This document shows positions 35,510 to 49,138 of a DNA stretch of 64,000 bases, one piece after another (position 1 is the stretch's first letter; each line of letters opens with the position of its first letter). The notes beneath the pieces are model-generated. The model was not told the DNA's origin. It searched no databases and saw nothing but the letters and a program-made list of their open reading frames with translations. The translations under genes and the position numbers were made by a program. The stretch spans positions 113,713 through 177,712 of the forward strand of contig NZ_JAIWPU010000006.1 of assembly GCF_021191705.1 (NCBI RefSeq), in the 5' to 3' direction. The stretch is from Proluteimonas flavola. GTDB lineage: Bacteria; Pseudomonadota; Gammaproteobacteria; Xanthomonadales; Xanthomonadaceae.

Positions 35510-36409
35510 TCAGTGATCGCGTTCGATCGCCCGGCGGCCGAGCGCGGCCAGCGGGGCGACGGCCTCTCCGAACGGGGCGAGTGCTTCATGCATGCGCGTC
35601 GCGAGCGCATCGAGGCGTGCGCGCGAGGCCTCGGCGCCGATCAGCGCGGGGAACGTCGCCTTGTCCTGGGCGATGTCCTTGCCGGCGGTCTTGCCGAGCG
35701 TCGCGCTGTCGCCTTCGATGTCGAGTAGGTCGTCGCGGATCTGGAAGGCCAGGCCCAGCGCATCGGCGAAATCGTCCAGGCGCGCGCGCGTATCGGCATC
35801 GACACCGGCAGCGAGTGCGCCGAGCGCAACCGCGGCGCGCAGAAGCGCGCCGGTCTTCATCGCATGCAGGCGTTCGAGTGCGGTCACGCCGATCGAGCCA
35901 CCGTCGCCGGTTGCCGCCAGATCGAGCGCCTGGCCGCCACACATGCCGTTCGCGCCGGACGCGCGCGCGAGGGTCGCGACCATCGCCAGGCGCACCTCGG
36001 CGGCCAGCGGTGCCTCTGCGAGCAGCGCGAACGCGAGCGTCTGCAATGCGTCACCGGCGAGGATCGCCGTCGCCTCATCGAAGGCGACGTGCACGGTCGG
36101 CTGGCCGCGACGCAGGGCGTCGTCGTCCATCGCCGGGAGATCGTCATGGACCAGCGAATAGGCGTGCACCAGTTCGACCGCCGCCGCCGCGGCATCGGCG
36201 GCGCCCGCCGCGGCGCCGAACGCCTGCGCGGTCGCGTGGACCAGCAACGGACGCATGCGCTTGCCGCCCAGCAACACCGCGTGTCCCATCGCCGCATGCA
36301 GGCGCGGCTCGCCGTCGGCGACGGTGTCGAGGGCCTGCTGCAGGGTGGCGTCGGTCCGTGCGCGCCAGGTTTCGAACAGCGCGCCGGTGTCGCTCGCCGC
36401 GTCAGGCAT
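35510..36409 (-). CDS. ispA: Farnesyl diphosphate synthase
   Basis: IspA condenses IPP with DMAPP and GPP to make farnesyl diphosphate, the precursor of undecaprenyl carrier and quinone tails. The 299-residue product shows both Asp-rich motifs: [17 protein letters not shown] (first) and [13 protein letters not shown] (second), with GGKRMRPLL near the N-terminus. These fit the short-chain (C15) class; the residues before the first motif favour FPP over longer products, as far as reading by eye allows. The ATG overlaps the xseB stop by 8 bp. dxr and uppS, in the same isoprenoid route, lie elsewhere in the window. Confidence 0.95.
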   Translation of the reverse strand: MPDAASDTGALFETWRARTDATLQQALDTVADGEPRLHAAMGHAVLLGGKRMRPLLVHATAQAFGAAAGAADAAAAAVELVHAYSLVHDDLPAMDDDALRRGQPTVHVAFDEATAILAGDALQTLAFALLAEAPLAAEVRLAMVATLARASGANGMCGGQALDLAATGDGGSIGVTALERLHAMKTGALLRAAVALGALAAGVDADTRARLDDFADALGLAFQIRDDLLDIEGDSATLGKTAGKDIAQDKATFPALIGAEASRARLDALATRMHEALAPFGEAVAPLAALGRRAIERDH

Positions 36410-36674
36410 CGGAATCGTCGGCCGCAGCGTCGCCGAAGGGCTGCGCGCGTTCGGGCGACGCGGGATCGCTGAGCAGCTTCACCCGCAACTCGGCGTCTTC
36501 GAGCGCCTGCTGGCAACGCCGGTACAGACTGACGCCGCGCTCGTAGGCGCCCAGCGATTCTTCGAGGCTCAGTTCGCCGCCTTCCATGCGCTCGACCAGC
36601 GTTTCGAGCTGGGTCAGGGCGTTTTCGAAGTCGGCGACGGGACTGGTTTCGGCGGCAGCGGGTTTCTTCGGCAT
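36402..36674 (-). CDS. xseB: Exodeoxyribonuclease VII small subunit
   Basis: XseB forms the small-subunit coat of exonuclease VII, which degrades single-stranded DNA. The 90-residue product has the complete family helix pair: [20 protein letters not shown] and [20 protein letters not shown]. The C-terminus ends in an acidic tail. It begins 9 bp after the tilS stop and overlaps ispA by 8 bp, so tilS-xseB-ispA should be one transcript; xseB-ispA is a common gammaproteobacterial pairing. The large subunit XseA is not in this window. Length fits the family (about 80). Confidence 0.96.
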   Translation of the reverse strand: MPKKPAAAETSPVADFENALTQLETLVERMEGGELSLEESLGAYERGVSLYRRCQQALEDAELRVKLLSDPASPERAQPFGDAAADDSDA

Positions 36675-36683
36675 CCGCGGATT

Positions 36684-38012
36684 TTAAGCGATCGGCGCGC
36701 CCGGCACCGTGTGCATGGCGCCGGGCGGCGACCAGTGCAGGCGGCGGTCGCCGTCGCGCAGCCAGGCGTCGAAGCCGGCGTCGAAGGCGAGGTCGCCAGC
36801 GGCCAGCACGCGGCCGTCGCCATCGACCAGCAACGGCAGATGCGCGCGGACCCAGGGCGGCACGCCGAGCGACTGCAGCACGTGCTTGAGCGCGTGCGTG
36901 TGCGCACGGCCGGGCAGGCGGATGCGTTCGCCGCCCTGGCGGGCGCGGACGGTCCAGTCGAGGCCATCCGTCGCCCCGTGCAGCCACAGCCGGCCGCCGT
37001 CAGGCAGATGCAGCGGTGCACGGCCATCCCAGTGCGCGGCGAAGCCGGCATCCAGCGGCGCGCGGATCGGCGCGGCCTGCAGCAGCCCGCGCCAGCGTTG
37101 CAGGCGCGTTCCCGCCCAGTCGAAGCCGGGCATGCGATCCGCGCGGCCGGTGTCGAGATCGGCGTTGCACCAGTCGATGGCGCGCGCCGGCAGCGGTGGC
37201 AACTGGAGGTCCTCGATCCAGCGACGCAGCACGCGTGCGCGGCGCGCATCCGGGAGCGCGCGCAACGCATCGATGCGCAGCACGCCCGGATCGTCTGTTC
37301 GCGCCGTCGCCAGCGCATCGTCGTCGCCGGCAGCGAGCAGGTCGCTCGTTTCGGCCTGCAATGCAGCGACCGTGGACAGTGCGGCGTCCGCGTGCGGCCA
37401 GCGCGTGCGCAGCAGCGGCAGCACGCGATTGCGCAGGAAGTTGCGGTCGGCCTCAATGGCCGCGTTGCTCGGGTCCTCGATCCACTGCAGCCCGTATGCC
37501 TGCGCACAGGCATGCACCTGTGCACGCGGCAGCGCGAGCAGCGGCCGCCACAGCCATCCGTTCGCGAACCGGCGCAGCGGACGCATCGCCGCCAGCCCAG
37601 CCGGCCCGGACGCGCGCAGCGCACGCAGCAGCAGGGTTTCGGCCTGGTCGTCGCGGTGGTGGGCGAGGGCGAGGACATCGCCCGGTTCCAGCTGGGCGGC
37701 GAACGCGACATGCCGCGCGGCCCGTGCCGCAGCCTCGAGCCCCTCGCCGCTGTCGCGCGGTACGTTCACGTGAACCACGCTGCATGGCACAGCGAGACGT
37801 TCGCAGGTCGCCACGCAGTGCGCGGCCCATTCGTCCGCACCGGCCTGCAGGCCGTGATGCACATGCACGGCGCGCAGCCCGCGCGTACGCAGCGCCGGTG
37901 TATGCGCGAGTACTTGCAGCAGCACGCCCGAATCCAGCCCGCCGCTGTAGCCAACGACGAGGCGGCCATGTGCATCGGGCGGCAGGTCGGGCAGCGGCAG
38001 GTCGATCGGCAT
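36684..38012 (-). CDS. tilS: tRNA(Ile)-lysidine synthase
   Basis: TilS converts C34 of the CAU anticodon to lysidine, using ATP and lysine, so that the tRNA reads AUA. The 442-residue enzyme has the PP-loop VVGYSGGLDSGVLLQVL (SGGLDS at 23-28), the conserved LALAHHRDDQAETLLLRALR and EADRNFLRNRVLPLL, and a C-terminal domain (LRDGDRRLHWSP). The ATG at 38012 fits; the frame extends upstream with 44 unconserved basic residues. There is no strong ribosome site. It is first in tilS-xseB-ispA. The upstream gap to the divergent flavoprotein gene is 149 bp. Confidence 0.95.
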   Translation of the reverse strand: MPIDLPLPDLPPDAHGRLVVGYSGGLDSGVLLQVLAHTPALRTRGLRAVHVHHGLQAGADEWAAHCVATCERLAVPCSVVHVNVPRDSGEGLEAAARAARHVAFAAQLEPGDVLALAHHRDDQAETLLLRALRASGPAGLAAMRPLRRFANGWLWRPLLALPRAQVHACAQAYGLQWIEDPSNAAIEADRNFLRNRVLPLLRTRWPHADAALSTVAALQAETSDLLAAGDDDALATARTDDPGVLRIDALRALPDARRARVLRRWIEDLQLPPLPARAIDWCNADLDTGRADRMPGFDWAGTRLQRWRGLLQAAPIRAPLDAGFAAHWDGRAPLHLPDGGRLWLHGATDGLDWTVRARQGGERIRLPGRAHTHALKHVLQSLGVPPWVRAHLPLLVDGDGRVLAAGDLAFDAGFDAWLRDGDRRLHWSPPGAMHTVPGAPIA

Positions 38013-38161
38013 GCGGCTATGGTAGCGAGGCGTGCCCGTTACGCGGTTCCCCTCGCGGCGCGGCGATCGCGCACGGACGCGATGCAGCGATCCGGTGGTG
38101 CGGTCGTCCCGCAGCGCGGCGCAGCCTACAGTCGCGGATCGCATCCGCAGGAAATCCCCGC

Positions 38162-39223
38162 ATGTCCGCCCTGTTCACCCCGTTCCGCCAGCGCGATCTG
38201 ACGCTGCGCAACCGCATCGCGGTCTCGCCGATGTGCCAGTACGCGTCCGTCGATGGCCTGCCCGACGACTGGCACCGCGTGCATCTGGGCAGCCGCGCGG
38301 TCGGCGGCGCGGGACTGGTGATGACCGAGGCCTGCGCGGTGTCGCCCGAAGGCCGGATCTCGCCGCAGGACGCCGGCATCTGGAACGACGCGCAGGTGCA
38401 GGCCTGGGCGCCGATCGCGCACTTCATCCGCGCGCAGGGCGCGGCGCCTGCGATCCAGCTGGCGCATGCCGGGCGCAAGGCCAGCACGTTCGCGCCGTGG
38501 CGCGGGCGAAGCGCGGTGCCGGTCGCCGATGGCGGCTGGCAGGTCGTCGCGCCGTCGGCGCTGGCCTACAACGCGGACTACCCGTTGCCGCAGGCGCTCG
38601 ACGCGGCCGGCATCGCGCAGGTCGTCGACGACTTCCGCGCGGGCGCGTTGCGTGCACTGGACGCGGGCTTCGAGGTCGCCGAACTGCATGCCGCGCACGG
38701 GTACCTGCTGCACCAGTTCCTGTCGCCGCTGTCGAACACGCGCGACGATGCCTGGGGTGGCAGTTTCGACAACCGCGTGCGCATCGTGCTCGACGTGGTC
38801 GATGCCGTGCGCGGCGTCTGGCCCGAACGCCTGCCGCTTTGGGTACGGTTGTCGGCGACCGACTGGGTCGAGGGCGGCTGGGATGTCGGGCAGAGCGTCG
38901 AACTCGCGCGGTTGCTCAAGGACCGCGGGGTGGATCTCGTCGACACCTCGAGCGGCGGCCTGTCGCCGCTGCAGTCGATCGAGGCGGTGCCGGAGTATCA
39001 GGTGCCGTTCGCGCGGCGCATCCGCGACGACGTCGGCATCGCGACCGGTGCGGTCGGCCTGATCACCACGCCCGCACAGGCCGAGCGCATCGTCGCCGAC
39101 GGCGATGCCGACATCGTGCTGCTCGCGCGCGAACTGTTGCGCGATCCGTATTTCCCGCGTCGCGCGGCGCGCGAGCTGGGCGCCGGGATCGAAACGCCGG
39201 ACCAGTACCTGCGCGCGTGGTAA
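38162..39223 (+). CDS. NADH:flavin oxidoreductase, old yellow enzyme (YqjM-like)
   Basis: A 353-residue FMN enzyme of the old yellow enzyme family, expected to reduce activated C=C bonds of enals, enones or xenobiotics with NAD(P)H. The N-terminus (LFTPFRQRDLTLRNRIAVSP then MCQYAS) is that of the YqjM or xenobiotic-reductase subclass, with the Cys that tunes the flavin in that group. QLAHAGRKAS supplies the first His; AAHGYLLHQFLSPLSNTRDD is the family core signature. ATG 38162 follows aggaaatccccgc. It is transcribed divergently from tilS. Physiological substrate unknown; activity type is confident. Confidence 0.92.
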   Translation: MSALFTPFRQRDLTLRNRIAVSPMCQYASVDGLPDDWHRVHLGSRAVGGAGLVMTEACAVSPEGRISPQDAGIWNDAQVQAWAPIAHFIRAQGAAPAIQLAHAGRKASTFAPWRGRSAVPVADGGWQVVAPSALAYNADYPLPQALDAAGIAQVVDDFRAGALRALDAGFEVAELHAAHGYLLHQFLSPLSNTRDDAWGGSFDNRVRIVLDVVDAVRGVWPERLPLWVRLSATDWVEGGWDVGQSVELARLLKDRGVDLVDTSSGGLSPLQSIEAVPEYQVPFARRIRDDVGIATGAVGLITTPAQAERIVADGDADIVLLARELLRDPYFPRRAARELGAGIETPDQYLRAW

Positions 39224-39227
39224 AGCG

Positions 39228-39968
39228 TCAGGCGCGCGATTCGCGCTTGGCGATATCGACCCACTCGCGCTGTTCGCGGCGGTAGTACGCAGGCGCCAGG
39301 CCGACGCGGCGCAGGGTGTCGGCATACAGCGCCCGGGCCTTATCGGACTGCCCATGGCGTTGCAGCAGGCCGGCATAGCGAACCCGGGCTTCTTCGCCCG
39401 GGTAATCCTGGATCAGCGCTTCGTATTCTTCGACGGCCGCGGCGAAGTCGTCGCCGGCTTCGACCGCGCGGGCGTACAGCAGGTGGCCGTCGTGCGAGCG
39501 GAAGTCCGGATTCGCGGCGATCAGCGCGTCGAGCGTCGCGCGCGCGGCCGACGGTTCGCCGCGATGGAACTGCGCCTGCGCCAGGCCGAGCATCAGCGTC
39601 GGATCGGTCGCGTACAGGCCGCGCAGCGCGTCTCGATACAGCGATTCCGCACCCGCGTAATCACCGTCTGCAAGCTTGCGCTCGGCGAGCCGGCGGCGAT
39701 TGTCGAGCGTGTCGGCGATCTCCAGATCGCGGCTGGCCGCACGCGTATGACGCGTCGGATCGATCCGGTCGCGCACGCGTCCCAGCGCCCGGTTGGCGCC
39801 GCGGTTGCTGCGCAGTTCGGGCAGCACTTCGGCGAGCAGGTACACCAGCACGCCGATGTAGGAGCCGATCAGCAGGATGAAGATCCAGTACAGCGGCCGG
39901 CCGGTGCGGACCACATGCACGCCGCAGCCGATCTGCAGCAGGATCGAAAGAAGCAGAATCGGCCCCAT
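39228..39968 (-). CDS. TPR protein with two N-terminal membrane segments
   Basis: A 246-residue protein with two membrane helices at the N-terminus (ILLLSILLQIGCGVHVV and WIFILLIGSYIGVLVYLLAE), then about six helical repeats of TPR type (KLADGDYAGAESLYRDALRG, DPTLMLGLAQAQFHRGEPSA, VRYAGLLQRHGQSDKARALY). The helix pair resembles the PLDc_N-type membrane hairpin. TPRs mediate protein contacts, so a scaffold or assembly role is plausible but not shown. It is transcribed 13 bp after accA, so the two are likely one unit, and it converges with the old yellow enzyme gene, leaving only 4 bp between stops. Confidence 0.85.
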   Translation of the reverse strand: MGPILLLSILLQIGCGVHVVRTGRPLYWIFILLIGSYIGVLVYLLAEVLPELRSNRGANRALGRVRDRIDPTRHTRAASRDLEIADTLDNRRRLAERKLADGDYAGAESLYRDALRGLYATDPTLMLGLAQAQFHRGEPSAARATLDALIAANPDFRSHDGHLLYARAVEAGDDFAAAVEEYEALIQDYPGEEARVRYAGLLQRHGQSDKARALYADTLRRVGLAPAYYRREQREWVDIAKRESRA

Positions 39969-39981
39969 CGTCGCGCTCCCC

Positions 39982-40941
39982 TTACGCCGCCTCGTACGCC
40001 CCGTAGCTGCGCAGCCGTTCGTAACGGCGCTGCAGCAGCGTCTCGACCGGCAACTGCTCGAGCTGGTCGAGTTCGTTCATCAGCACGGCCTTGAGGCGCG
40101 TCGCGGTCTGGCGCGGATTGCGGTGCGCGCCGCCGATCGGCTCGCGCACCACCTTGTCGACCAGCCCCAGCGACTTGAGCCGCTTGGCGGTCAGGCCGAG
40201 CTGCTCGGCGGCGTCGCGCGCCTTGGCCGCGTCCTTCCACAGGATCGAGGCGCAGCCTTCGGGCGAGATCACCGAATAGGTGCTGTATTCGAGCATCAGC
40301 GTGCGATCGCCGACGCCGATCGCCAATGCGCCGCCCGAGCCGCCTTCACCGATCACGGTGCAGATGATCGGCGTCTTGAGCTCGGCCATTTCCAGCAGGT
40401 TGCGGGCGATGGCTTCGGACTGGCCGCGTTCTTCCGCGCCGATGCCCGGGTACGCGCCCGGCGTGTCGATGAAGGTCAGCAGCGGCAGTTTGAAGCGCTC
40501 GGCCATCTTCATCAGGCGCAGCGCCTTGCGATAGCCCTCGGGGCGCGGCATGCCGAAATTGCGACGCACCTTGGTCCGGGTGTCGCGGCCCTTCTGGTGG
40601 CCGATGATCACCACGCTGCGGCCGTCGATGCGGCCGAGACCGCCGACGATGGCGGCGTCGTCGGCGTAGGCGCGATCGCCGGCCAGTTCCTCGAACTCGT
40701 CGCAGAAGCTGCGGATGTAGTCGTTGGTGTAGGGCCGCTGCGGGTGGCGGGCCAGTTGCGAGACCTGCCACGGCGTGAGGTCGCGGAAGATGTGCGCGGT
40801 GCGCTTGCGCAGTTTGTCGCGCAGCGTGGCGAGCTCGGCGTCGATGTTGACCGCCGGGCCGTCGCTGGCCTGGCGCAGTTCCTGGATCTTCGCTTCGAGA
40901 TCGGCGATGGGCTGTTCGAAGTCGAGGTAGTTCGGATTCAT
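39982..40941 (-). CDS. accA: Acetyl-CoA carboxylase carboxyltransferase alpha subunit
   Basis: AccA and AccD transfer the carboxyl from carboxybiotin to acetyl-CoA, the first step of fatty acid synthesis. The 319-residue product equals E. coli AccA (319). It shows the start [20 protein letters not shown], the middle [20 protein letters not shown] and [17 protein letters not shown], the acyl-CoA-binding core of the crotonase-like fold. The ATG at 40941 fits exactly; the upstream 58 residues in frame are non-coding. dnaE precedes it by 192 bp on the same strand, as in E. coli, and a -10 (41031-41036) suggests accA also has its own start. Confidence 0.97.
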   Translation of the reverse strand: MNPNYLDFEQPIADLEAKIQELRQASDGPAVNIDAELATLRDKLRKRTAHIFRDLTPWQVSQLARHPQRPYTNDYIRSFCDEFEELAGDRAYADDAAIVGGLGRIDGRSVVIIGHQKGRDTRTKVRRNFGMPRPEGYRKALRLMKMAERFKLPLLTFIDTPGAYPGIGAEERGQSEAIARNLLEMAELKTPIICTVIGEGGSGGALAIGVGDRTLMLEYSTYSVISPEGCASILWKDAAKARDAAEQLGLTAKRLKSLGLVDKVVREPIGGAHRNPRQTATRLKAVLMNELDQLEQLPVETLLQRRYERLRSYGAYEAA

Positions 40942-41030
40942 TGAAGGAAAGCCGTCCGTTGGGAGGCGACCGCGGTGCGGACCCGGGCGCGGTGCGCCAC
41001 GCGGGCCCGGCCGGGGCCGGAAAGGGCGAC

Positions 41031-41036
41031 AGTCTA
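41031..41036 (-). promoter_or_regulatory. Candidate -10 for accA
   Basis: The minus strand reads TAGACT about 90 nt before the accA ATG in the 192-bp dnaE-accA gap. No convincing -35 accompanies it. It suggests transcription of accA independent of dnaE. Confidence 0.35.
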
Positions 41037-41133
41037 GCCGAGAGCGCCCGGTTGGGCCGTACGAGGGCGTCCGGACCGCAGATCGCCGCATGTTGCCGGA
41101 TGTTCGCCGGCCCATGCGCGCGCGTCGCGCTGT

Positions 41134-44664
<3,531 letters not shown>

Positions 44665-44690
44665 TGCAGGGGCGTGGCGGCCGGAGGCTC

Positions 44691-44719
44691 AGGTTAGGGC
44701 CGGGGCCGGGACCGGACAA
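44691..44719 (-). promoter_or_regulatory. Candidate sigma-70 promoter of dnaE
   Basis: On the minus strand TTGTCC (44714-44719), a 17-bp spacer and TAACCT (44691-44696) lie 27 bp before the dnaE ATG. The match is moderate. It would restart transcription after the palindrome at 44811-44889. Confidence 0.35.
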
Positions 44720-44810
44720 GGCTTGACAGGGGGCGGGTCGCGGCAGGACGCCATGCGGCGCGCGGAGCATCCGGCGATGGTTCAGGCAAGCCGCAGCTGA
44801 GGACTCGCCG

Positions 44811-44889
<79 letters not shown>

Positions 44890-44899
44890 AGAGTCGGTT

Positions 44900-45541
44900 T
44901 CAGGCCGGACGCGACTCGGCGAACAGATCGGCGGTGGCGGGTTCGACAACGGCGGCGTCTGGGGCCCCCGACAACAAACGCGACACCGGCGCGAAGCTGC
45001 GGCGGTGATGCACGCAGGGGCCGTGCGCGAGCAGCGCGGCGAGATGGGTCGGCGCGCTGTAGCCCTTGTGCCGGTCGAAGCCGTAATCGGGGAACTGCGC
45101 GTGCAGCTCGACCATCGCGCGATCGCGGGCGACCTTGGCGAGGATCGAGGCCGCCATGATCGACTGCTCGATCGCGTCGCCGCCGACGATCGCGCGTGCG
45201 GGGCAGGGCAGGCCGCGCGGCAGGCGGTTGCCGTCGATCAGCACGCGCTCGGCGGCCGGGGCCAGCGCCTGGACCGCACGCGCCATGCCGACCATCGTGG
45301 CCTGGAAGATGTTGATGCGATCGATCTCGTCGACATCGACGAACTCCACGCGCCACGCCAGCGCACGTTCGACGATCTGCGGATACAGCGCCTCGCGGCG
45401 TTTCTCGGTGAGCTTCTTCGAGTCGTCGAGGCCGTCGATGGGGCGTTTGGGATGCAGGATCACTGCCGCGACCACGACCGGCCCGGCCAGTGGACCACGT
45501 CCGGCCTCGTCGACACCGGCCACACGCAGGCGACGGGTCAT
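44900..45541 (-). CDS. rnhB: Ribonuclease HII
   Basis: RNase HII removes ribonucleotides from DNA by nicking 5' of them. The 213-residue enzyme has the catalytic DE pair in [20 protein letters not shown], the third Asp in [10 protein letters not shown] and the last in [17 protein letters not shown], i.e. the complete DEDD set. [11 protein letters not shown] is the family C-terminal motif. Its ATG overlaps the lpxB stop (ATGA), so translation is coupled. The C-terminal 25 residues ([20 protein letters not shown]) are an Ala-rich tail. The frame continues upstream through lpxB in another frame, which is not coding. Confidence 0.96.
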   Translation of the reverse strand: MTRRLRVAGVDEAGRGPLAGPVVVAAVILHPKRPIDGLDDSKKLTEKRREALYPQIVERALAWRVEFVDVDEIDRINIFQATMVGMARAVQALAPAAERVLIDGNRLPRGLPCPARAIVGGDAIEQSIMAASILAKVARDRAMVELHAQFPDYGFDRHKGYSAPTHLAALLAHGPCVHHRRSFAPVSRLLSGAPDAAVVEPATADLFAESRPA

Positions 45542-46803
45542 GGCACCTGCTCCGATCCGGCAGGCGACGGCAGGGCGGGTACTGCGAGGCGCGCGACCGC
45601 GTCGGCCGCGGTCGCCGATGCGCCCTGGCGCAACTGCAGATGCAGCTCGCGATAGACCGGCTGCAAGGCTTCGGCCGCGGCCGGATCGCGGAACCAGTGC
45701 AGCACCGCGGCGGACAGGTTTTCGGGCGTGCAGTCTTCCTGCATGAATTCCGGCGCGATCGTGCGCCCGGCGAGCACGTTGGGCAGCGAGAAACGATCGA
45801 CCTTCATCAGCTTGAAAAGGCGCACGAGCAACGCGGTACTCGGCGCGATGCGGTAGCCGACGACCATCGGGCGCTTGGCCAGCAGCGCTTCCAGCGTCGC
45901 GGTGCCCGAGGCGAGCAGCACGACATCGCCGGCCACCATCGCGGCGCGCGCCTGGCCGTCGAGTACGCGCACATCCAGCGTGGCGAAACGCGGCTGCGCG
46001 AGCAGCGCATCGATCGCGGCGCGGCAGCCGGCGTTGGCGGCCGGCACGACGATCTGCAGGCCGGGAAGGGCATCGGCGACACGTGCGGCCGCATCGAAGA
46101 AGACGTCGCCGAGCCTGCCGATCTCGCCCAGGCGCGAGCCCGGCAGCACCGCGAGCACAGGTGCGTCCTGCGACAGTCCAAGCGCATCGCGCGCCGCTGC
46201 GCGATCGGGCTCGAGCGCCACCATTTCGGCCAGCGGATGGCCGACGAAGCGCGCATCGACACCATGCGTCGCATAGATCGGCGGCTCCATCGGGAACAGG
46301 CACAGCACGAGATCCGCGCTGCGCCCGATCTTGGCCGCGCGCCCCTGGCGCCAGGCCCAGATCGACGGACTGACGTAGTGCACGGTCCGGATGCCGCGCT
46401 CCTTGAGCGTGCGCTCCAGGCCCAGATTGAAGTCGGGCGCATCGATGCCGATGAACACATCCGGGCGCCAGTCGAGCAGGCGCGCACGCAGTGTCCTGCG
46501 CAATCGCAGCAGGCGGGGCAGATGGCGCAGCACCTCCGACAGCCCCATGACCGCGAGTTCGGACGCGTCGTGCCAGGTCTCCATGCCGGCTGCGCGCATC
46601 GCATCGCCGCCGACGCCGGCGAATGTCGCCTCCGGATAGCGCGCGCGCAGCTGTTCGATCAGCCCCGCGCCGAGCAGGTCGCCGGAGGCTTCACCCGCCA
46701 CCAGCGCGACGCGGAGCGTGGCGCTTGTCGCCGGCGCGGGATTCGATGTTGGGGATTGGGGATTCGGCAAAACAGGATCGCGCGATCGGTCAGTAGGCAG
46801 CAT
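45538..46803 (-). CDS. lpxB: Lipid-A-disaccharide synthase
   Basis: LpxB joins UDP-diacylglucosamine and lipid X to form the lipid A disaccharide at the inner membrane. The 421-residue glycosyltransferase has [20 protein letters not shown] at its functional start, [17 protein letters not shown] in the middle and [17 protein letters not shown] and [20 protein letters not shown] in the donor domain. The ATG at 46803 is the likely start. About 30 residues before the conserved core ([18 protein letters not shown]) are translated from one arm of a gggattc repeat, and the other arm lies just upstream. A start nearer the core is not available in frame as ATG. Confidence 0.95.
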   Translation of the reverse strand: MLPTDRSRDPVLPNPQSPTSNPAPATSATLRVALVAGEASGDLLGAGLIEQLRARYPEATFAGVGGDAMRAAGMETWHDASELAVMGLSEVLRHLPRLLRLRRTLRARLLDWRPDVFIGIDAPDFNLGLERTLKERGIRTVHYVSPSIWAWRQGRAAKIGRSADLVLCLFPMEPPIYATHGVDARFVGHPLAEMVALEPDRAAARDALGLSQDAPVLAVLPGSRLGEIGRLGDVFFDAAARVADALPGLQIVVPAANAGCRAAIDALLAQPRFATLDVRVLDGQARAAMVAGDVVLLASGTATLEALLAKRPMVVGYRIAPSTALLVRLFKLMKVDRFSLPNVLAGRTIAPEFMQEDCTPENLSAAVLHWFRDPAAAEALQPVYRELHLQLRQGASATAADAVARLAVPALPSPAGSEQVP

Positions 46804-46850
46804 TGTGCTCTTTCGAATCCCGAATCCCGAATCCCGAATTCCCAATCCCA
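46751..46850. repeat. Paired gggattc inverted repeat spanning the lpxB start
   Basis: The left arm ggggattggggattcgg (46751-46767) and the right arm of tandem cgaatcc units (46814-46850, ending gaattcccaatccca) are inverted to each other around about 46 bp that contain the lpxB ATG. The right arm shares a 24-bp identical core with the copy at 56047-56070. One arm is translated as part of LpxB. Confidence 0.75.
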
Positions 46851-46857
46851 CGCGTGT

Positions 46858-47643
46858 TCACCGCAGCAGCGGACGATCGCCTGCCTCGATGAAATCGAGA
46901 AACGCGCGCACGTCCTCGCTGTCCTGCGCCATCTCGGCCAGACGCACACGCGCATCGGCCAGCGAATCGCCCGACACGTACAAGGCGCGGTAGGCGCGCT
47001 TGATCGCCGAGGTACGGGCGCCGTCGAAGCCGCGGCGCTTCAGGCCTTCGGCATTGATGCCGCGCGGGCGGCCGTAACCGTCCTGCGCCACCATCACGAA
47101 CGGCGGCACATCGCCGTTGACGAACGCGCCCATGCCGATGAACGCATGCGCGCCGATGCGGCAGAACTGGTGGATGCCGACGAAGCCGCTGAGGATCACG
47201 TGATCGCCGACGGTGACGTGGCCGGCCAGCGTGGCGTTGTTCGAGAACACGCAGCGGTTGCCGACGATGCAGTCGTGGGCGACGTGCGTATAGGCGAGGA
47301 GCCAGTTGTCGTCGCCGACCCGGGTGATGCCGCCGCCGTCGCCGGTGCCGCGGTTGATCGTCACGAATTCGCGGATCGTATTGCGGTCGCCGATCACCAG
47401 TTCCGCGCGCTCGCCGGCGAACTTCTTGTCCTGCGGCTCGCCGCCGATCGCGGCATGGCCGTGGACGTGGTTGCCGGCGCCGATGCGCGTCGGGCCATGG
47501 AGGCTGCAATGCGGGCCGACGATGGTGCCGTCGCCGATCTCGACGTCGGGGCCGATGAGCGTGAACGCACCGATGCGCACGTCTTCGCCCAGCCTCGCGC
47601 CGGGATCGACGACCGCGCTGGGGTGGACCTGCGCAGCCGCCAT
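46858..47643 (-). CDS. lpxA: UDP-N-acetylglucosamine acyltransferase
   Basis: LpxA adds the first acyl chain to UDP-GlcNAc, the committed entry to lipid A. The 261-residue product fits E. coli LpxA (262). It is a left-handed beta-helix of hexapeptide repeats ([20 protein letters not shown] onward), with the catalytic His in [15 protein letters not shown] and the signature [20 protein letters not shown]. The helical C-terminus ends [12 protein letters not shown]. Its ATG is one base past the fabZ stop, and the spacing to lpxB contains the gggattc repeat. Chain length specificity cannot be set by eye. Confidence 0.97.
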   Translation of the reverse strand: MAAAQVHPSAVVDPGARLGEDVRIGAFTLIGPDVEIGDGTIVGPHCSLHGPTRIGAGNHVHGHAAIGGEPQDKKFAGERAELVIGDRNTIREFVTINRGTGDGGGITRVGDDNWLLAYTHVAHDCIVGNRCVFSNNATLAGHVTVGDHVILSGFVGIHQFCRIGAHAFIGMGAFVNGDVPPFVMVAQDGYGRPRGINAEGLKRRGFDGARTSAIKRAYRALYVSGDSLADARVRLAEMAQDSEDVRAFLDFIEAGDRPLLR

Positions 47644-47644
47644 G

Positions 47645-48100
47645 TCAGCGCGGGACCTCGGCGCAGAGGATCTCCGCGCATGCCGCCTGTTCGCCGTCCA
47701 CGCGCGCGATGCCGCTGTACATCGTCATGTTGCGGATCTCGCGCTTGATCGTGACCTCGAGTTCGAGACGATCGCCCGGTACCACCATGCGCGAGAACTT
47801 CGCCGCGTCGACCTTGACCAGATACGACAGGTTGCCTTCGCAGTCCTTGCCCTTGGTCAGGTGGGTGAGGATGCCGCCGGCCTGGGCCATCGCCTCGACG
47901 ACGAGCACGCCCGGCATCACCGGTTGCCCGGGGAAGTGGCCCTGGAAGAACGCCTCGTTGGCCGAGACGTTCTTGTAGCAGAGCACGCGCTTGCCGTGCT
48001 CGAACTCGACGACGCGGTCGACGAGCAGAAACGGATAGCGGTGCGGCAGCAGCTTCTGGACGCCGTCGATATGGATCGGCAGCGTGATCTGGTCTGTCAT
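47645..48100 (-). CDS. fabZ: 3-hydroxyacyl-ACP dehydratase FabZ
   Basis: FabZ dehydrates 3-hydroxyacyl-ACP in fatty acid elongation, competing with LpxA and LpxD for substrate. The 151-residue hotdog protein equals E. coli FabZ (151). The catalytic His is in [14 protein letters not shown] and the Glu in [20 protein letters not shown]. The ATG at 48100 follows gaagggggaacc; the extra 26 residues upstream are unrelated. It overlaps lpxD by ATGA and is followed by lpxA after one base. The order lpxD-fabZ-lpxA-lpxB is the standard one. Confidence 0.97.
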   Translation of the reverse strand: MTDQITLPIHIDGVQKLLPHRYPFLLVDRVVEFEHGKRVLCYKNVSANEAFFQGHFPGQPVMPGVLVVEAMAQAGGILTHLTKGKDCEGNLSYLVKVDAAKFSRMVVPGDRLELEVTIKREIRNMTMYSGIARVDGEQAACAEILCAEVPR

Positions 48101-49125
48101 GGTTCCCCCTTCCCGAGCGCCGTGACGCGACGCGCGAGCGAATCGAGCTGGCGGATCCGCACGGCATTCTTCCGCCACTCGCGCGTGGGCTGGGCGGGAA
48201 TGCCGGCGGAATATTCGCCGGGCTCGGTGATGGATGCCGACACCATCGTCATCGCGTGGACGACGACGCGGTCGCAGATTTCAAGATGGCCGGCGATGCC
48301 GACCTTGCCGGCAAGCAGGCAGTAACTGCCGATCTTCGTGCTGCCGGCGATGCCGACGCAGCCCGCGATCGCCGTGTGCGCGCCGATGCGCACGTTGTGT
48401 CCGATCTGGATCAGGTTGTCGAGGCGCACGCCTTCCGCCAGCGTGGTGTCGTCGAGGGCGCCGCGATCGATCGTCGTGTTGGCGCCGATGTCGCAATCGT
48501 CACCGACGACCACGCCGCCGAGCTGCGGCACGTTGATCCAGCGGCCTGCGTCCATCGCCAGGCCGAAGCCTTCCGAACCCAGGACCGCCCCAGGATGGAT
48601 CGTCACGCGGGCGCCGAGGCGCACGCGCTTGACCAGGGTCACGCGCGCGATCAGCCGGCTGCCGTCACCGACGATGCAGTCCTCGCCGATCACGCACCCG
48701 GCGCCGATGGTCGCGCCCGCGCCGATCACGCTGCGCGCGCCGATGCTGACGTGCGGGCCGATCGACGCCGAAGCATCGACCTGCGCGCTCGGATCGACGA
48801 CCGCGGATGCATGGATGCCCGCGGGCGCATCGCTGGCCGGATCGAACAGCGCGGCGATCTTCGCGTAGGCGACGTAAGGATCCTTCGCGATCAGCGCGGT
48901 GCCGGCGTAGCCGTCCGCGTCGGCTTCGCGCAGCACCACGATCCCGGCCGTGGTCTCGGCCAGCTGCGGGCGATAGCGGGGGTTGGACAGGAAGGCGAGC
49001 TGTTCGCCGGTCGCGGCGGCCAGCGTCGCGACGCCCGACACCGAGGTTTCCGGCGCGCCGTTGACAACGAGGCCGAAGCGCTGCGCGAGCGCTCCGGCGG
49101 TATGGCGGGGTTGCGTGTCGGTCAT
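48097..49125 (-). CDS. lpxD: UDP-3-O-acylglucosamine N-acyltransferase
   Basis: LpxD adds the second (N-linked) hydroxyacyl chain in lipid A synthesis. The 342-residue protein (E. coli 341) has an N-terminal uridine-binding domain ([20 protein letters not shown]) and a hexapeptide beta-helix ([20 protein letters not shown]), with the catalytic His in [20 protein letters not shown]. The C-terminal helical segment ([19 protein letters not shown]) is present. It overlaps fabZ by 4 bp and starts 13 bp after the bamA stop. No skp gene lies between bamA and lpxD, unlike E. coli. Confidence 0.97.
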   Translation of the reverse strand: MTDTQPRHTAGALAQRFGLVVNGAPETSVSGVATLAAATGEQLAFLSNPRYRPQLAETTAGIVVLREADADGYAGTALIAKDPYVAYAKIAALFDPASDAPAGIHASAVVDPSAQVDASASIGPHVSIGARSVIGAGATIGAGCVIGEDCIVGDGSRLIARVTLVKRVRLGARVTIHPGAVLGSEGFGLAMDAGRWINVPQLGGVVVGDDCDIGANTTIDRGALDDTTLAEGVRLDNLIQIGHNVRIGAHTAIAGCVGIAGSTKIGSYCLLAGKVGIAGHLEICDRVVVHAMTMVSASITEPGEYSAGIPAQPTREWRKNAVRIRQLDSLARRVTALGKGEP

Positions 49126-49138
49126 CGGTCGCGCTGGA

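Noticed and set aside
46801..46851. LpxB start 16 codons further up
   Set aside because: That start would translate the second gggattc arm (GIRDSGFGIRKS), which has no protein similarity. The ATG at 46803 is more economical.
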